A stretch of 7,367 nucleotides of DNA from Bacteriovoracaceae bacterium (GTDB lineage: Bacteria > Bdellovibrionota > Bacteriovoracia > Bacteriovoracales > Bacteriovoracaceae), in assembly GCA_023146355.1 (NCBI GenBank), contig JAGLCH010000374.1, forward strand, positions 1 to 7,367, in the 5' to 3' direction. Under the pieces are notes generated by a model, which saw only the letters and a list, made by a program, of their open reading frames with translations, had not been told where the DNA came from and did no database searches. Below, in pieces: positions 1 through 6,034 of the stretch (position 1 is its first letter; the number at the start of each line of letters is the position of its first letter). The translations under genes were made by a program, and so were the position numbers.

Positions 1-167
1 ATTGTAATACCGCGCTCTTTCTCAATATCCATGTTGTCTAGAAATTGATCTGACTTCTGGCGATCCGAGATAGTATTAGTCATCTCCAGTAGACGATCAG
101 CAAGTGTAGACTTGCCATGATCAATATGTGCAATAATTGAGAAATTCCGAATGAATTTATTATCCAT
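1..167 (-). CDS. lepA: Elongation factor 4 (LepA), N-terminal fragment
   Basis: This is the first 55 complete codons of a translational GTPase that runs off the left edge of the window. Seen: the N-terminus reads IRNFSIIAHIDHGKST (residues 6-21), which contains the G1/P-loop, followed by LADRLLE and then LDNMDIEKERGIT, the stretch leading into switch I. The IRNFSIIAHIDHGKST opening and the L-D-x-M-D-x-E-x-E-R-G-I-T block are typical of LepA rather than of TypA/BipA, EF-G or EF-Tu. Known for the family: LepA is a ribosome-associated GTPase implicated in translation and 30S biogenesis. The ATG is preceded by AAGG (complement of 173-176) with a 5-base spacer, a modest ribosome binding site. It lies 31 bp after the HAMP-PAS gene with no visible terminator between them, so co-transcription from the ktr operon is likely, although an own promoter inside the upstream gene cannot be excluded. 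Confidence 0.93.
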   Translation of the reverse strand, partial: MDNKFIRNFSIIAHIDHGKSTLADRLLEMTNTISDRQKSDQFLDNMDIEKERGIT

Positions 168-198
168 GAAGGCCTTATACTAAATTAACTACTAGATT

Positions 199-1413
199 TT
201 AAACAAAAACTTCGGTGGATAATACCATAAGGTAGTAATCAAGTGAACTCTCTTTTCCACGAATCGGGATAACATTTGCGTATCCTTCATAAATAATTTC
301 TGGCAAGGCCTTTTCGATGATTTCAGAAGTATCATCGCCAGCAGCCTTGGCGCTATGAGTCAGAGGATTTTCTCCATCCACATTTTCCTGTTTCTTAGAC
401 TTGATAACTATTTCAGCATTCTCAATTTTTGAGCGCCGCTTTATTGCCATTTCATAACAATCTATGATGCTCTGCGGAATAGCTTTATTGGTCATGGCCT
501 TGTCAATTACATCCTCACTTTGAACTTGAAGAAGGGAATATAGCTTGTTGTTCATGTAGCGAAGCTTTCCTTCCGCATCTGCTACCAAAACAGGTCTCCG
601 AACGAGATTAGCAAGAGCATCAAATTTTCTATTTTCTACGGTAATCCTATTGGTACGAAGCTCTTCAAACTGCTTAAGCCCATAGATCATTTTATTCATT
701 TCATGTGAAATTTCTCCGATTTCATCATCCTGATTATAATAAATCGACACATCAAAGTTACAATCTTGAAGCTCTCGAATGGCATCCTTTATTTTTTTGA
801 AGGGAAGTGCAATTTTCCCAGGAATAATTAGTCCTAAAATAATTGAAACAAAGAAGCCAATGATAAGAACAATCATCATATTTTGCTTTGTCTTTTTTAT
901 AATCGATTTGATCTGAATATCTCGCTCGACACTTCGATCATATTGAATTTTCTGAAACTCGCTAAATGACTCAAGGATTTTATCTGCCAAATCTCCAACA
1001 GAGCTTATCCCCACCGTATCTCTGTAAAACAGTGAGGCCTTATTGAGAATTGCCATGAGGGAGTCTACGTAGGTTAACATTTGTATGATAACGATCTTAA
1101 CCTCTGGAGCGTCATAAATGGCATCAAGAGTTTGGAGTTGAGATGAAAAAGTCTCACAACGCTCTTTAAGTCGATCTACAGTCTGCTTGTCTGTCGATCC
1201 AGATAAAATCTTTCTCTGATATTTTAAAATCGAAATAGCGGAGATTCTCAAGTTATCGATCTCAGAAGATACACGATTAGATTTAACGGTGATCTGCTCA
1301 ATCTCTTTATTGAGAGAATCAAGATAGTTAAAAACAAGTGCAGAAATAGAAAGTACCAACATTATGGTAACAATAAAGCTTATCTCGACTCGTCTTTTAA
1401 GTGATAAATTCAA
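199..1413 (-). CDS. Membrane sensor protein with HAMP and PAS domains, no output domain
   Basis: A 404-residue protein of unknown specific function. Seen: a basic N-terminus (KRR), membrane segment 1 at about residues 11-31, a mostly helical extracytoplasmic region at 32-178, membrane segment 2 at about 179-198, and a HAMP domain at about 199-250 (prolines 198 and 204; DDEIGEISHEMNKM at 229-242). A signalling helix then leads to a PAS fold from about 265 (VLVADAEGKLRYMNN at 275-289) to the C-terminus. The final PAS strands (YANVIPIRG and DYYLMVLS) are separated from the earlier part by a polar, low-complexity insert at about 342-370. There is no histidine kinase, GGDEF, EAL, phosphatase or methyl-accepting region; the protein ends with the PAS strands. 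The start is TTG, chosen because AGGAG lies 6 bases upstream and the reading continues directly into the membrane segment. It sits 15 bp after ktrA and 31 bp before lepA. Inference: it senses a periplasmic or cytoplasmic cue and acts through a partner, possibly KtrA/KtrB. It could equally be the sensor half of a split two-component system. Confidence 0.85.
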   Translation of the reverse strand: MNLSLKRRVEISFIVTIMLVLSISALVFNYLDSLNKEIEQITVKSNRVSSEIDNLRISAISILKYQRKILSGSTDKQTVDRLKERCETFSSQLQTLDAIYDAPEVKIVIIQMLTYVDSLMAILNKASLFYRDTVGISSVGDLADKILESFSEFQKIQYDRSVERDIQIKSIIKKTKQNMMIVLIIGFFVSIILGLIIPGKIALPFKKIKDAIRELQDCNFDVSIYYNQDDEIGEISHEMNKMIYGLKQFEELRTNRITVENRKFDALANLVRRPVLVADAEGKLRYMNNKLYSLLQVQSEDVIDKAMTNKAIPQSIIDCYEMAIKRRSKIENAEIVIKSKKQENVDGENPLTHSAKAAGDDTSEIIEKALPEIIYEGYANVIPIRGKESSLDYYLMVLSTEVFV

Positions 1414-1419
1414 AATGAA

Positions 1420-1424
1420 CTCCT
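1420..1424 (-). promoter_or_regulatory. Ribosome binding site that fixes a TTG start
   Basis: On the minus strand AGGAG is followed by a 6-base spacer (TTCATT) and then TTG. No ATG or GTG in the right frame lies at a suitable distance, so TTG is the best start for the HAMP-PAS gene. An in-frame ATT directly upstream of the TTG is possible but rarer. Confidence 0.7.
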
Positions 1425-1428
1425 AATC

Positions 1429-2124
1429 TTAGTTCTCTGTTAAATCTGCAAAAAGCTTATCGAGGTTTTTCTCACTTCCAACGAGAACAACAATATCATC
1501 TGCTTCAATTACATCCATAGGCATGGGACAGTCATTAATTTCAATCCGATAGGCAGACTTCCCCTCCTCCGTAATGTAGGGAACTTTTTTCTGAAGAGCT
1601 ACAATATTTAGAGAATAGTTCTGGCGAATCTTACTTTCAACCAGTGTCTTTCCTTCAAACTTTTTCCCAAGCTTCAATTCAACGAGTGAGTATCCTGCAG
1701 CAAAGTTATAGCGCTGAAGTACGTGAGGAGCAACAATCTTAGAAGCGATAATCTCTCCCATGTCCTCTTCAACCTTTATAATTTCACTCGCACCAATTTC
1801 ATGTAATATATGCTCATGCATTAAACTCGTGGCCCTCGCAATGACTCGCCCAACACCAAGCTTTCGCAGCATAGCAACAGACATAATACTCATTTGAATA
1901 TCATCACCAATGGCAACAACTGCAACATCAACATCTGAAATATTAACAGAACGCAGTGCACTTTCATCTGTAACATCAAGAGATACAGCATGAGTGACAC
2001 GATCTTTAATCTTGTCTACGAGAGCTTGAGTTTTATCAATTGCAACAACCTCAGCGCCCTTTTCATAGAGCCTTATTGCAGTCTTTGCTCCAAAGGTACC
2101 TAAGCCGATAACAGCAACTATCAT
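1429..2124 (-). CDS. ktrA: K+ uptake regulatory subunit KtrA (RCK protein)
   Basis: A cytoplasmic gating ring subunit for the K+ translocator encoded just upstream. Seen: an N-terminal Rossmann fold (RCK_N, about residues 1-125) with the dinucleotide-binding GLGTFG at 7-12 and an acidic D30 at the end of the second strand (VVAID), followed by the family-typical AIGDD at 71-75 and VIARA at 94-98. A C-terminal RCK_C domain spans about 141-228. At 231 residues it has the single-RCK-pair length of KtrA/TrkA-N proteins, not the roughly 450 residues of duplicated TrkA. Known for the family: an octameric ring binds ATP/ADP or NAD(H) and opens or closes the KtrB pore. Its ATG follows AGGAG with a 6-base spacer, and that AGGAG overlaps the ktrB stop codon, so translational coupling and matched stoichiometry are likely. 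KtrA and TrkA-like naming overlaps across genomes; the function is secure. Confidence 0.93.
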   Translation of the reverse strand: MIVAVIGLGTFGAKTAIRLYEKGAEVVAIDKTQALVDKIKDRVTHAVSLDVTDESALRSVNISDVDVAVVAIGDDIQMSIMSVAMLRKLGVGRVIARATSLMHEHILHEIGASEIIKVEEDMGEIIASKIVAPHVLQRYNFAAGYSLVELKLGKKFEGKTLVESKIRQNYSLNIVALQKKVPYITEEGKSAYRIEINDCPMPMDVIEADDIVVLVGSEKNLDKLFADLTEN

Positions 2125-2130
2125 CTTTTT

Positions 2131-2135
2131 CTCCT
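2131..2135 (-). promoter_or_regulatory. ktrA ribosome binding site overlapping the ktrB stop codon
   Basis: On the minus strand TTAGGAGAAAAAGATG contains the ktrB stop (TAG) embedded in AGGAG, 6 bases before the ktrA ATG. Ribosomes finishing ktrB release exactly at the ktrA initiation site, which suggests coupled translation of the two subunits. Confidence 0.75.
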
Positions 2136-3876
2136 AACCAATAAGTAGTCTTCCATCTGGGTAATTATACTGACCACCAGACCCTCTTCTCTGCCCTACG
2201 GCGAGAACAAGAGTAAGTGGACCTGTTCTGCCAATAAACATCAAAACCGAAAGTGCAATCTTACCATAAGCTGAAAGATAGGGCGTAATCCCCAAAGATA
2301 GCCCCACCGTACCTGATGCGCTAATCGTCTCAAAAAATATTGCAAGAAAAGATTGTTCCGGCTCTAATTTCATTAATAGCAATATAAAAAATGCCGCAAC
2401 ACTGATCGAAATAAATGCCAGCGCTGTGGTTTTAACAATAACTTGATTTGAGATCGTTCTATTAAATGCATCAACCTTGTTCTTGCCGAATAAAGTTGAT
2501 TTAATGGAGCTAAAAAGTACTGCCAAGGTAGTTACCTTAATCCCCCCACCTGTTGATCCAGGCGCGGCACCAATAAACATAAAAATACACATCATATAAA
2601 GAGAATAAGTATGTAAGCTTGTGAGCGGAATAGTATTAAACCCTGCTGTACGAAGTGTCACAGACTGGAAAAAAGAAATCCCAAGCTTATCCATAAAGCT
2701 ATAGCCATCGAGCGCATTAAGATACTCCCCAAAGAAAATGGCAATGGTTCCACCAAAAGTTAAAATGGCAGAAGTAACAAGAACAATTTTGGTGTGAAAT
2801 GTAATTCGTGCAAAACTAAACTTATGTCTTTTCATCATGATCGATGAAAGTTCACGCAAAACAATAAAACCAAGTCCCCCAAAAGTAATTAGAATGGCAA
2901 TAGTTCCATGGATAAGTGGGTTCGTGGCATAGCTCTCCAGAGAGTTATCAAAAAGTGCAAAACCAGCATTACAAAAAGCAGAAATACTATGAAACGTACC
3001 GTAGTAAAGTGCTTTTCCAAACTCAAAACCTTCAAAAGTAAAAGCTATTGTGAGAATAATCGCCCCCCAAAGCTCAAGAAAGAAGGTATACTTTAAAATA
3101 TCTATAAGCATTGCGAGAAGATCTTCTAGGCTAGATACATCAACTAACTCTTGCATGACAATTCGATCTTTCATTGGCATTGCCTTGCCCAAAATAATGG
3201 CCATAGAAGAACTAAGAGTCATAATGCCAAGCCCACCAATCTGAATGAGTAGCAAAAGAACAATTTGCCCAAAAGTTGAAAGATCACCTTTTGCTGAAAT
3301 TGTTGAAAGGCCAGTCACACAGGTGGCAGAGGTCGCCATAAAAAGTGCATCCACAAGGCCAATTGTCTTCCCCGGCTCTGCAGAGAATGGAATAAGTAAT
3401 AAAAAAGTTCCCACAACAATTACGGCCGTAAATGAGAAGATAATAACTTGGGCCGGAGTCAGTTTCATTTTGCCTGAAGAAAGGGTGCTAAGGTTGATCT
3501 CTTCCTCAATATCCTCGCCTTTTTTTGTCTCCCAATCGTAAACGGTTAAAATAGAAGAAAGAAGATGGGCAACAGCTAGCCAAAAGCAAAACTCTGAGTC
3601 TCCCCATGTGATAAACATCGCCACAAAGATAAAGAGCGAAAAGACGTACTTCCTAAGAAAGTCAGCAAGATTTGATGAGTTAATATAATTGATCACAACT
3701 GAAAGAAATATAATAATTGGTACAAGAGCAAGACCTGCACCAATGACTTCCCCTACAACTAGTTCATTCCAGCTCTCAGGAAGGCGATGAAAATTCTTCA
3801 ATCCATAGAGTAGGATAAATGTGCCGTTGAAAAACAGCTCAAAAAGAAATGGAATTTTTTGTAATAGTGAAAACAT
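2134..3876 (-). CDS. ktrB: K+ transporter membrane subunit KtrB/TrkH family, with N-terminal membrane extension
   Basis: An integral inner-membrane K+ translocating subunit that pairs with KtrA. Seen: four pore-loop repeats, each with a filter glycine: SATCVTGLS (G189), AFCNAGF (G305), LRTAGFNT (G412) and SASGTVGLS (G525). The conserved loop APGSTGGGIKVTT (438-450), the FIGRTGP motif (547-553) and a C-terminus YPDGRLLIG matching the KtrB ending are also present. The KtrB core starts near residue 138. Before it lie about 135 extra residues with roughly three or four further hydrophobic segments (about 10-27, 43-65, 76-91, 95-113) and an acidic linker (EDIEEE). The total of 580 residues compares with about 440-460 for typical KtrB. 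The start ATG has no recognisable ribosome binding site and lies 29 bp or 65 bp from the divergent methyltransferase start. Family knowledge: K+ uptake is Na+-dependent or gradient-driven and important under osmotic stress. First gene of a probable four-gene transcript. Confidence 0.92.
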   Translation of the reverse strand: MFSLLQKIPFLFELFFNGTFILLYGLKNFHRLPESWNELVVGEVIGAGLALVPIIIFLSVVINYINSSNLADFLRKYVFSLFIFVAMFITWGDSEFCFWLAVAHLLSSILTVYDWETKKGEDIEEEINLSTLSSGKMKLTPAQVIIFSFTAVIVVGTFLLLIPFSAEPGKTIGLVDALFMATSATCVTGLSTISAKGDLSTFGQIVLLLLIQIGGLGIMTLSSSMAIILGKAMPMKDRIVMQELVDVSSLEDLLAMLIDILKYTFFLELWGAIILTIAFTFEGFEFGKALYYGTFHSISAFCNAGFALFDNSLESYATNPLIHGTIAILITFGGLGFIVLRELSSIMMKRHKFSFARITFHTKIVLVTSAILTFGGTIAIFFGEYLNALDGYSFMDKLGISFFQSVTLRTAGFNTIPLTSLHTYSLYMMCIFMFIGAAPGSTGGGIKVTTLAVLFSSIKSTLFGKNKVDAFNRTISNQVIVKTTALAFISISVAAFFILLLMKLEPEQSFLAIFFETISASGTVGLSLGITPYLSAYGKIALSVLMFIGRTGPLTLVLAVGQRRGSGGQYNYPDGRLLIG

Positions 3877-3889
3877 ATAAGTATATGAT
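3859..3889 (+). promoter_or_regulatory. Candidate promoter for the methyltransferase gene
   Basis: TTGTAA at 3859-3864 and TATGAT at 3884-3889 (19-base spacer; alternatively TATATG at 3882-3887 with 17) resemble a sigma-70 promoter and lie partly inside the start of the divergent ktrB. The predicted transcript would begin near 3896, which leaves a normal leader only if translation starts at 3942. AT-rich DNA produces such matches often, so this is weak. Confidence 0.3.
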
Positions 3890-3897
3890 AATATTAT
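3874..3897. repeat. Two adjacent short palindromes in the divergent gap
   Basis: CATATA-AG-TATATG (3874-3887) is a perfect 6-bp inverted repeat covering the ktrB start codon. ATAATATTAT (3888-3897) is a perfect 10-bp palindrome directly next to it. Together they fill most of the space between the divergent genes and could form an operator, but both are pure or nearly pure A+T and may be chance. Confidence 0.35.
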
Positions 3898-3905
3898 TTT
3901 GAAAA

Positions 3906-5072
3906 ATGGACATAGGGGTCCTTTTTACCCAACTGAGCGCCATGAAGATAGATTTTGTAGTAGACCATATTGATCCACTAGGTCAAGGAGTTTCCAAGCT
4001 TGGAGACAGAATTACCTTTATTCCTAAGACGCTGCCCGACGAAAAAGGTCAGGCATCCATAACCAAAGAGAGCAAAGGTGTACGGTTTGCATCAATCAAT
4101 TCTCCGAATGATCTCACGGTTAAGTCTCCAAACCGAATAATTTCGAGATGCCCACATTTTGATATTTGCCCAGGCTGTCATTTTCTTCATACAGACTACG
4201 ATAACGAACTCCTAAGCAAAAAAAATGCATTTTACCGCCACTTGAAAAAACTCGATCCAAGTCCTGAAAACAAATGGTCAATTGATATTCATCGTGCGAG
4301 CTCAAGAACCGGCTACCGCAATAGAATCCAGCTTCATTACGATAAGATGAAAAACCAACTTGGAATGATACAGGCCAGCACCAAGTCAATTATTCCTATT
4401 CCCGACTGTATTATTGCCACTGACCCTGTCCTACATAAGCTAAAAGAACTATACGCAGATGGAAGTTGGAAAAAACTTGTAAAAAAAGGACGTCGAAAGG
4501 GACATATCGAAATTTACCAAATGGATAGTGGTAAAGTGAGAGTTTCTGTTAACCGCCCCTACTCCGATGGTGGTTTTACTCAAGTTAACCGAGAAGGCAA
4601 TGAACAGCTTCTTAAGCTTATTAGCGAACGGGTTACTGAAAAAAATGATGGAAATGCTACTATTCTCGACCTCTTCGGGGGAAAAGGTAATCTTTCACGC
4701 TCACTCTCACCGAGAAGAAGTTGGGTTGTTGACGCCAGCACCTACTCAGATGATCAATTTGAAAAGCATCAACAGTACATACAAAAAAATTTGTTTGACG
4801 ACTTTGCACCCCGAGATTTATTTCAGGAAATAGGAGAAACGGTGGAGACCATGATCATTGACCCTCCCCGCTCAGGCGTTAAAAACTTATCTGAGTTTGT
4901 TAATAAGTTTGAACCGAAAGAGATTATCTACGTCAGTTGCAATCCCGCAACCCTTACTAGAGACCTCCAGGCAATAAGCTCAGACTACACTCTTAAAGTA
5001 GTTCAACTCCATGATTTTTTCCCAGGGACCTATCACTTCGAGTCACTATGCGTAATGGAAAAAAAAGTTTAA
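3906..5072 (+). CDS. RNA 5-methyluridine methyltransferase, RlmD/TrmA family
   Basis: A class I SAM-dependent enzyme expected to methylate C5 of a uridine in rRNA (RlmD/RlmC-like) or tRNA (TrmA-like); the target cannot be assigned. Seen, numbered from 3906: a TRAM-type N-terminus (about 13-70), an iron-sulfur cluster set C82-x5-C88-x2-C91 with a distant C168, GGFTQVN (222-228), a SAM motif DLFGGKGNLS (255-264), DPPRSG (319-324), catalytic Cys345 in YVSCNP, and the ending FPGTYHFES with E379 as the likely general base. It has 388 residues against about 430 for E. coli RlmD. The cysteine spacing is that of RlmD, whereas classical TrmA lacks the cluster. Start choice is open: ATG 3906 has no ribosome binding site and adds a 12-residue head unlike the family, while ATG 3942 begins right at the TRAM strand (MKIDFVV) with a weak GAG 4 bases upstream. 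I favour 3942. The SAM motif has K260 where a hydrophobic residue is usual. Confidence 0.88.
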   Translation: MDIGVLFTQLSAMKIDFVVDHIDPLGQGVSKLGDRITFIPKTLPDEKGQASITKESKGVRFASINSPNDLTVKSPNRIISRCPHFDICPGCHFLHTDYDNELLSKKNAFYRHLKKLDPSPENKWSIDIHRASSRTGYRNRIQLHYDKMKNQLGMIQASTKSIIPIPDCIIATDPVLHKLKELYADGSWKKLVKKGRRKGHIEIYQMDSGKVRVSVNRPYSDGGFTQVNREGNEQLLKLISERVTEKNDGNATILDLFGGKGNLSRSLSPRRSWVVDASTYSDDQFEKHQQYIQKNLFDDFAPRDLFQEIGETVETMIIDPPRSGVKNLSEFVNKFEPKEIIYVSCNPATLTRDLQAISSDYTLKVVQLHDFFPGTYHFESLCVMEKKV

Positions 5073-5086
5073 CAAATCGTGTTAAA
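5068..5086. repeat. Inverted repeat spanning the methyltransferase stop codon
   Basis: TTTAACA (5068-5074) and TGTTAAA (5080-5086) are perfect 7-bp arms around a 5-base loop, with a run of A before and a T-rich stretch after. The stem has only one G-C pair, so it would be a weak terminator. Its dyad symmetry also suits a protein binding site just upstream of the candidate promoter for the lipoprotein gene. Confidence 0.4.
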
Positions 5087-5090
5087 TATT

Positions 5091-5118
5091 TTGATTTCTT
5101 TAATAAAATCAGTAGAAT
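5091..5118 (+). promoter_or_regulatory. Candidate promoter for the TPR lipoprotein-rodZ pair
   Basis: TTGATT (5091-5096) and TAGAAT (5113-5118) are separated by 16 bases, matching four and five of the six sigma-70 consensus positions. The start of transcription would fall near 5125, about 25 bases before the ATG. A small inverted repeat, TGATTT (5092-5097) with AAATCA (5106-5111), lies between the two boxes. This is a consensus match only. Confidence 0.4.
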
Positions 5119-5136
5119 ATAAGGTAGGTACACACT

Positions 5137-5141
5137 AGGAG
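5137..5141 (+). promoter_or_regulatory. Ribosome binding site choosing ATG 5150
   Basis: AGGAG lies 8 bases before the ATG at 5150 and 5 bases before an in-frame GTG at 5147. The ATG is preferred. Another ATG at 5145 is out of frame and is followed at once by TGA. Confidence 0.65.
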
Positions 5142-5149
5142 CAGATGTG

Positions 5150-6019
5150 ATGCGCAATTTATTTTTACTTTTTAGTATTGTTTTTCTACTTGCAGGCTGT
5201 TCCACAACAGATAAGCTTACAAGCAAACAAAAAAAGGCAAGTATCTACTACTCCCACGGCACAAAAATGCTCATGGGCCAACAGTACACAGATGCATTAA
5301 AGTATCTTTCTACAGCATTTAAGCTCGACCCTGAAAATAGCATGATTGCCAATAATCTAGGAATGGCATATTTCTTTAAAAAGCAGACTACAACTGCAAT
5401 TAACTTCATGCTACTCTCCCTAAGACTAAATCCACAAAACTCAGATGCCAGAAATAACCTTGCATCGATTTATTACAAAAATAAAAATTATGATAAGGCA
5501 CTTGAGCAATACCAATTGATCCAGAAAGATCTGATCTACCCACACCAGTACAGAACAATGGCGAATATTGGATTAATCTACCTTGCGAAAGGTATGAATC
5601 TTGCTGCAGTTGAGCACTTCAAGCTGTCCACAAGAGAAAATCCTGACTACTGCCCTGCCCACTACAACCTCGGAATAATGTCTGTAAAACGGCATAACTA
5701 CAATGGAGCGGTTCAGAACTTTAAAAATGGAATAATGGGTAGCTGCTACGAGCAACCGGCAACACATTATCAATTAGCTCTAGCGTATATTAAATTGAGA
5801 AAATATATTTTAGCAGATGAAAAACTGATTGAAATTCAAGAGAAATTTCCTAAAAGCCAGTATGCAGTACTCGCTTCAACAAGATCGATTGAGGTAGCTT
5901 CCCATGCAAAGAGAGCTAAGTCCCTTGATGAAGTTGCACTCCTCAAAGAGAAGTATATAAAGCTTCAGGAAAAAGAAGATTCTGAGGGAGATAAGTCATA
6001 TGTCTCCCCATCGTTTTAA
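5150..6019 (+). CDS. TPR lipoprotein, PilF/PilW/Tgl-like type IV pilus pilotin
   Basis: A predicted outer-membrane lipoprotein of 289 residues. Seen: a signal peptide with hydrophobic core LFLLFSIVFLL and lipobox LAGC, with lipidated Cys17 followed by Ser, which is compatible with outer-membrane sorting. About six TPR-like helical hairpins follow (roughly 30-238), with clear ones at YTDALKYLSTAFKLDP and YDKALEQYQLI, and a charged C-terminal tail. The stretch KDLIYPHQYRTMANIGLIYL (127-146) resembles the (L)YP-x-R-x-x-x-x-NLGL signature of PilF/PilW, and the later EKFPKSQYA fits the same alignment. Family knowledge: PilF (Pseudomonas), PilW (Neisseria) and Tgl (Myxococcus) help the PilQ secretin assemble. 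Two extra cysteines (C168, C199) fall in the exported part and could form a disulfide. The gene is 15 bp upstream of rodZ, the same order as in E. coli. A generic TPR lipoprotein role cannot be ruled out. Confidence 0.82.
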   Translation: MRNLFLLFSIVFLLAGCSTTDKLTSKQKKASIYYSHGTKMLMGQQYTDALKYLSTAFKLDPENSMIANNLGMAYFFKKQTTTAINFMLLSLRLNPQNSDARNNLASIYYKNKNYDKALEQYQLIQKDLIYPHQYRTMANIGLIYLAKGMNLAAVEHFKLSTRENPDYCPAHYNLGIMSVKRHNYNGAVQNFKNGIMGSCYEQPATHYQLALAYIKLRKYILADEKLIEIQEKFPKSQYAVLASTRSIEVASHAKRAKSLDEVALLKEKYIKLQEKEDSEGDKSYVSPSF

Positions 6020-6034
6020 TATATGGATGTGTAA

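Noticed and set aside
199..1413. Calling the HAMP-PAS protein a sensor histidine kinase or chemoreceptor
   Set aside because: No H-box, ATP-binding region or methyl-accepting hairpin exists; the protein terminates with PAS strands, and a normal stop and the next gene follow.
2908..3541. Three plus-strand open frames of 62-98 codons opposite ktrB
   Set aside because: They lie antisense within a gene with strong family motifs, show no domain-like composition or ribosome binding sites, and are best explained as shadows of ktrB.
4120..4389. Minus-strand 89-codon open frame inside the methyltransferase
   Set aside because: It is antisense to the cysteine cluster region of a well-supported gene, and its translation resembles no protein family.
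4567..4833. Plus-strand 88-codon frame in another register inside the methyltransferase
   Set aside because: It overlaps the SAM-binding motif of the real gene out of frame and has no start signal of its own.
3906..5072. Calling the methyltransferase RlmN because it lies before pilF-rodZ
   Set aside because: It has no radical-SAM CxxxCxxC motif; its DPPRSG, SCNP and TRAM features are those of the m5U family.
4993..5226. Minus-strand 77-codon frame across the gap before the lipoprotein gene
   Set aside because: It overlaps the end of one real gene and the signal-peptide region of the next, and has no recognisable features.
5573..5773. Minus-strand 66-codon frame inside the TPR gene
   Set aside because: It is a shadow of the TPR coding sequence with no independent support.
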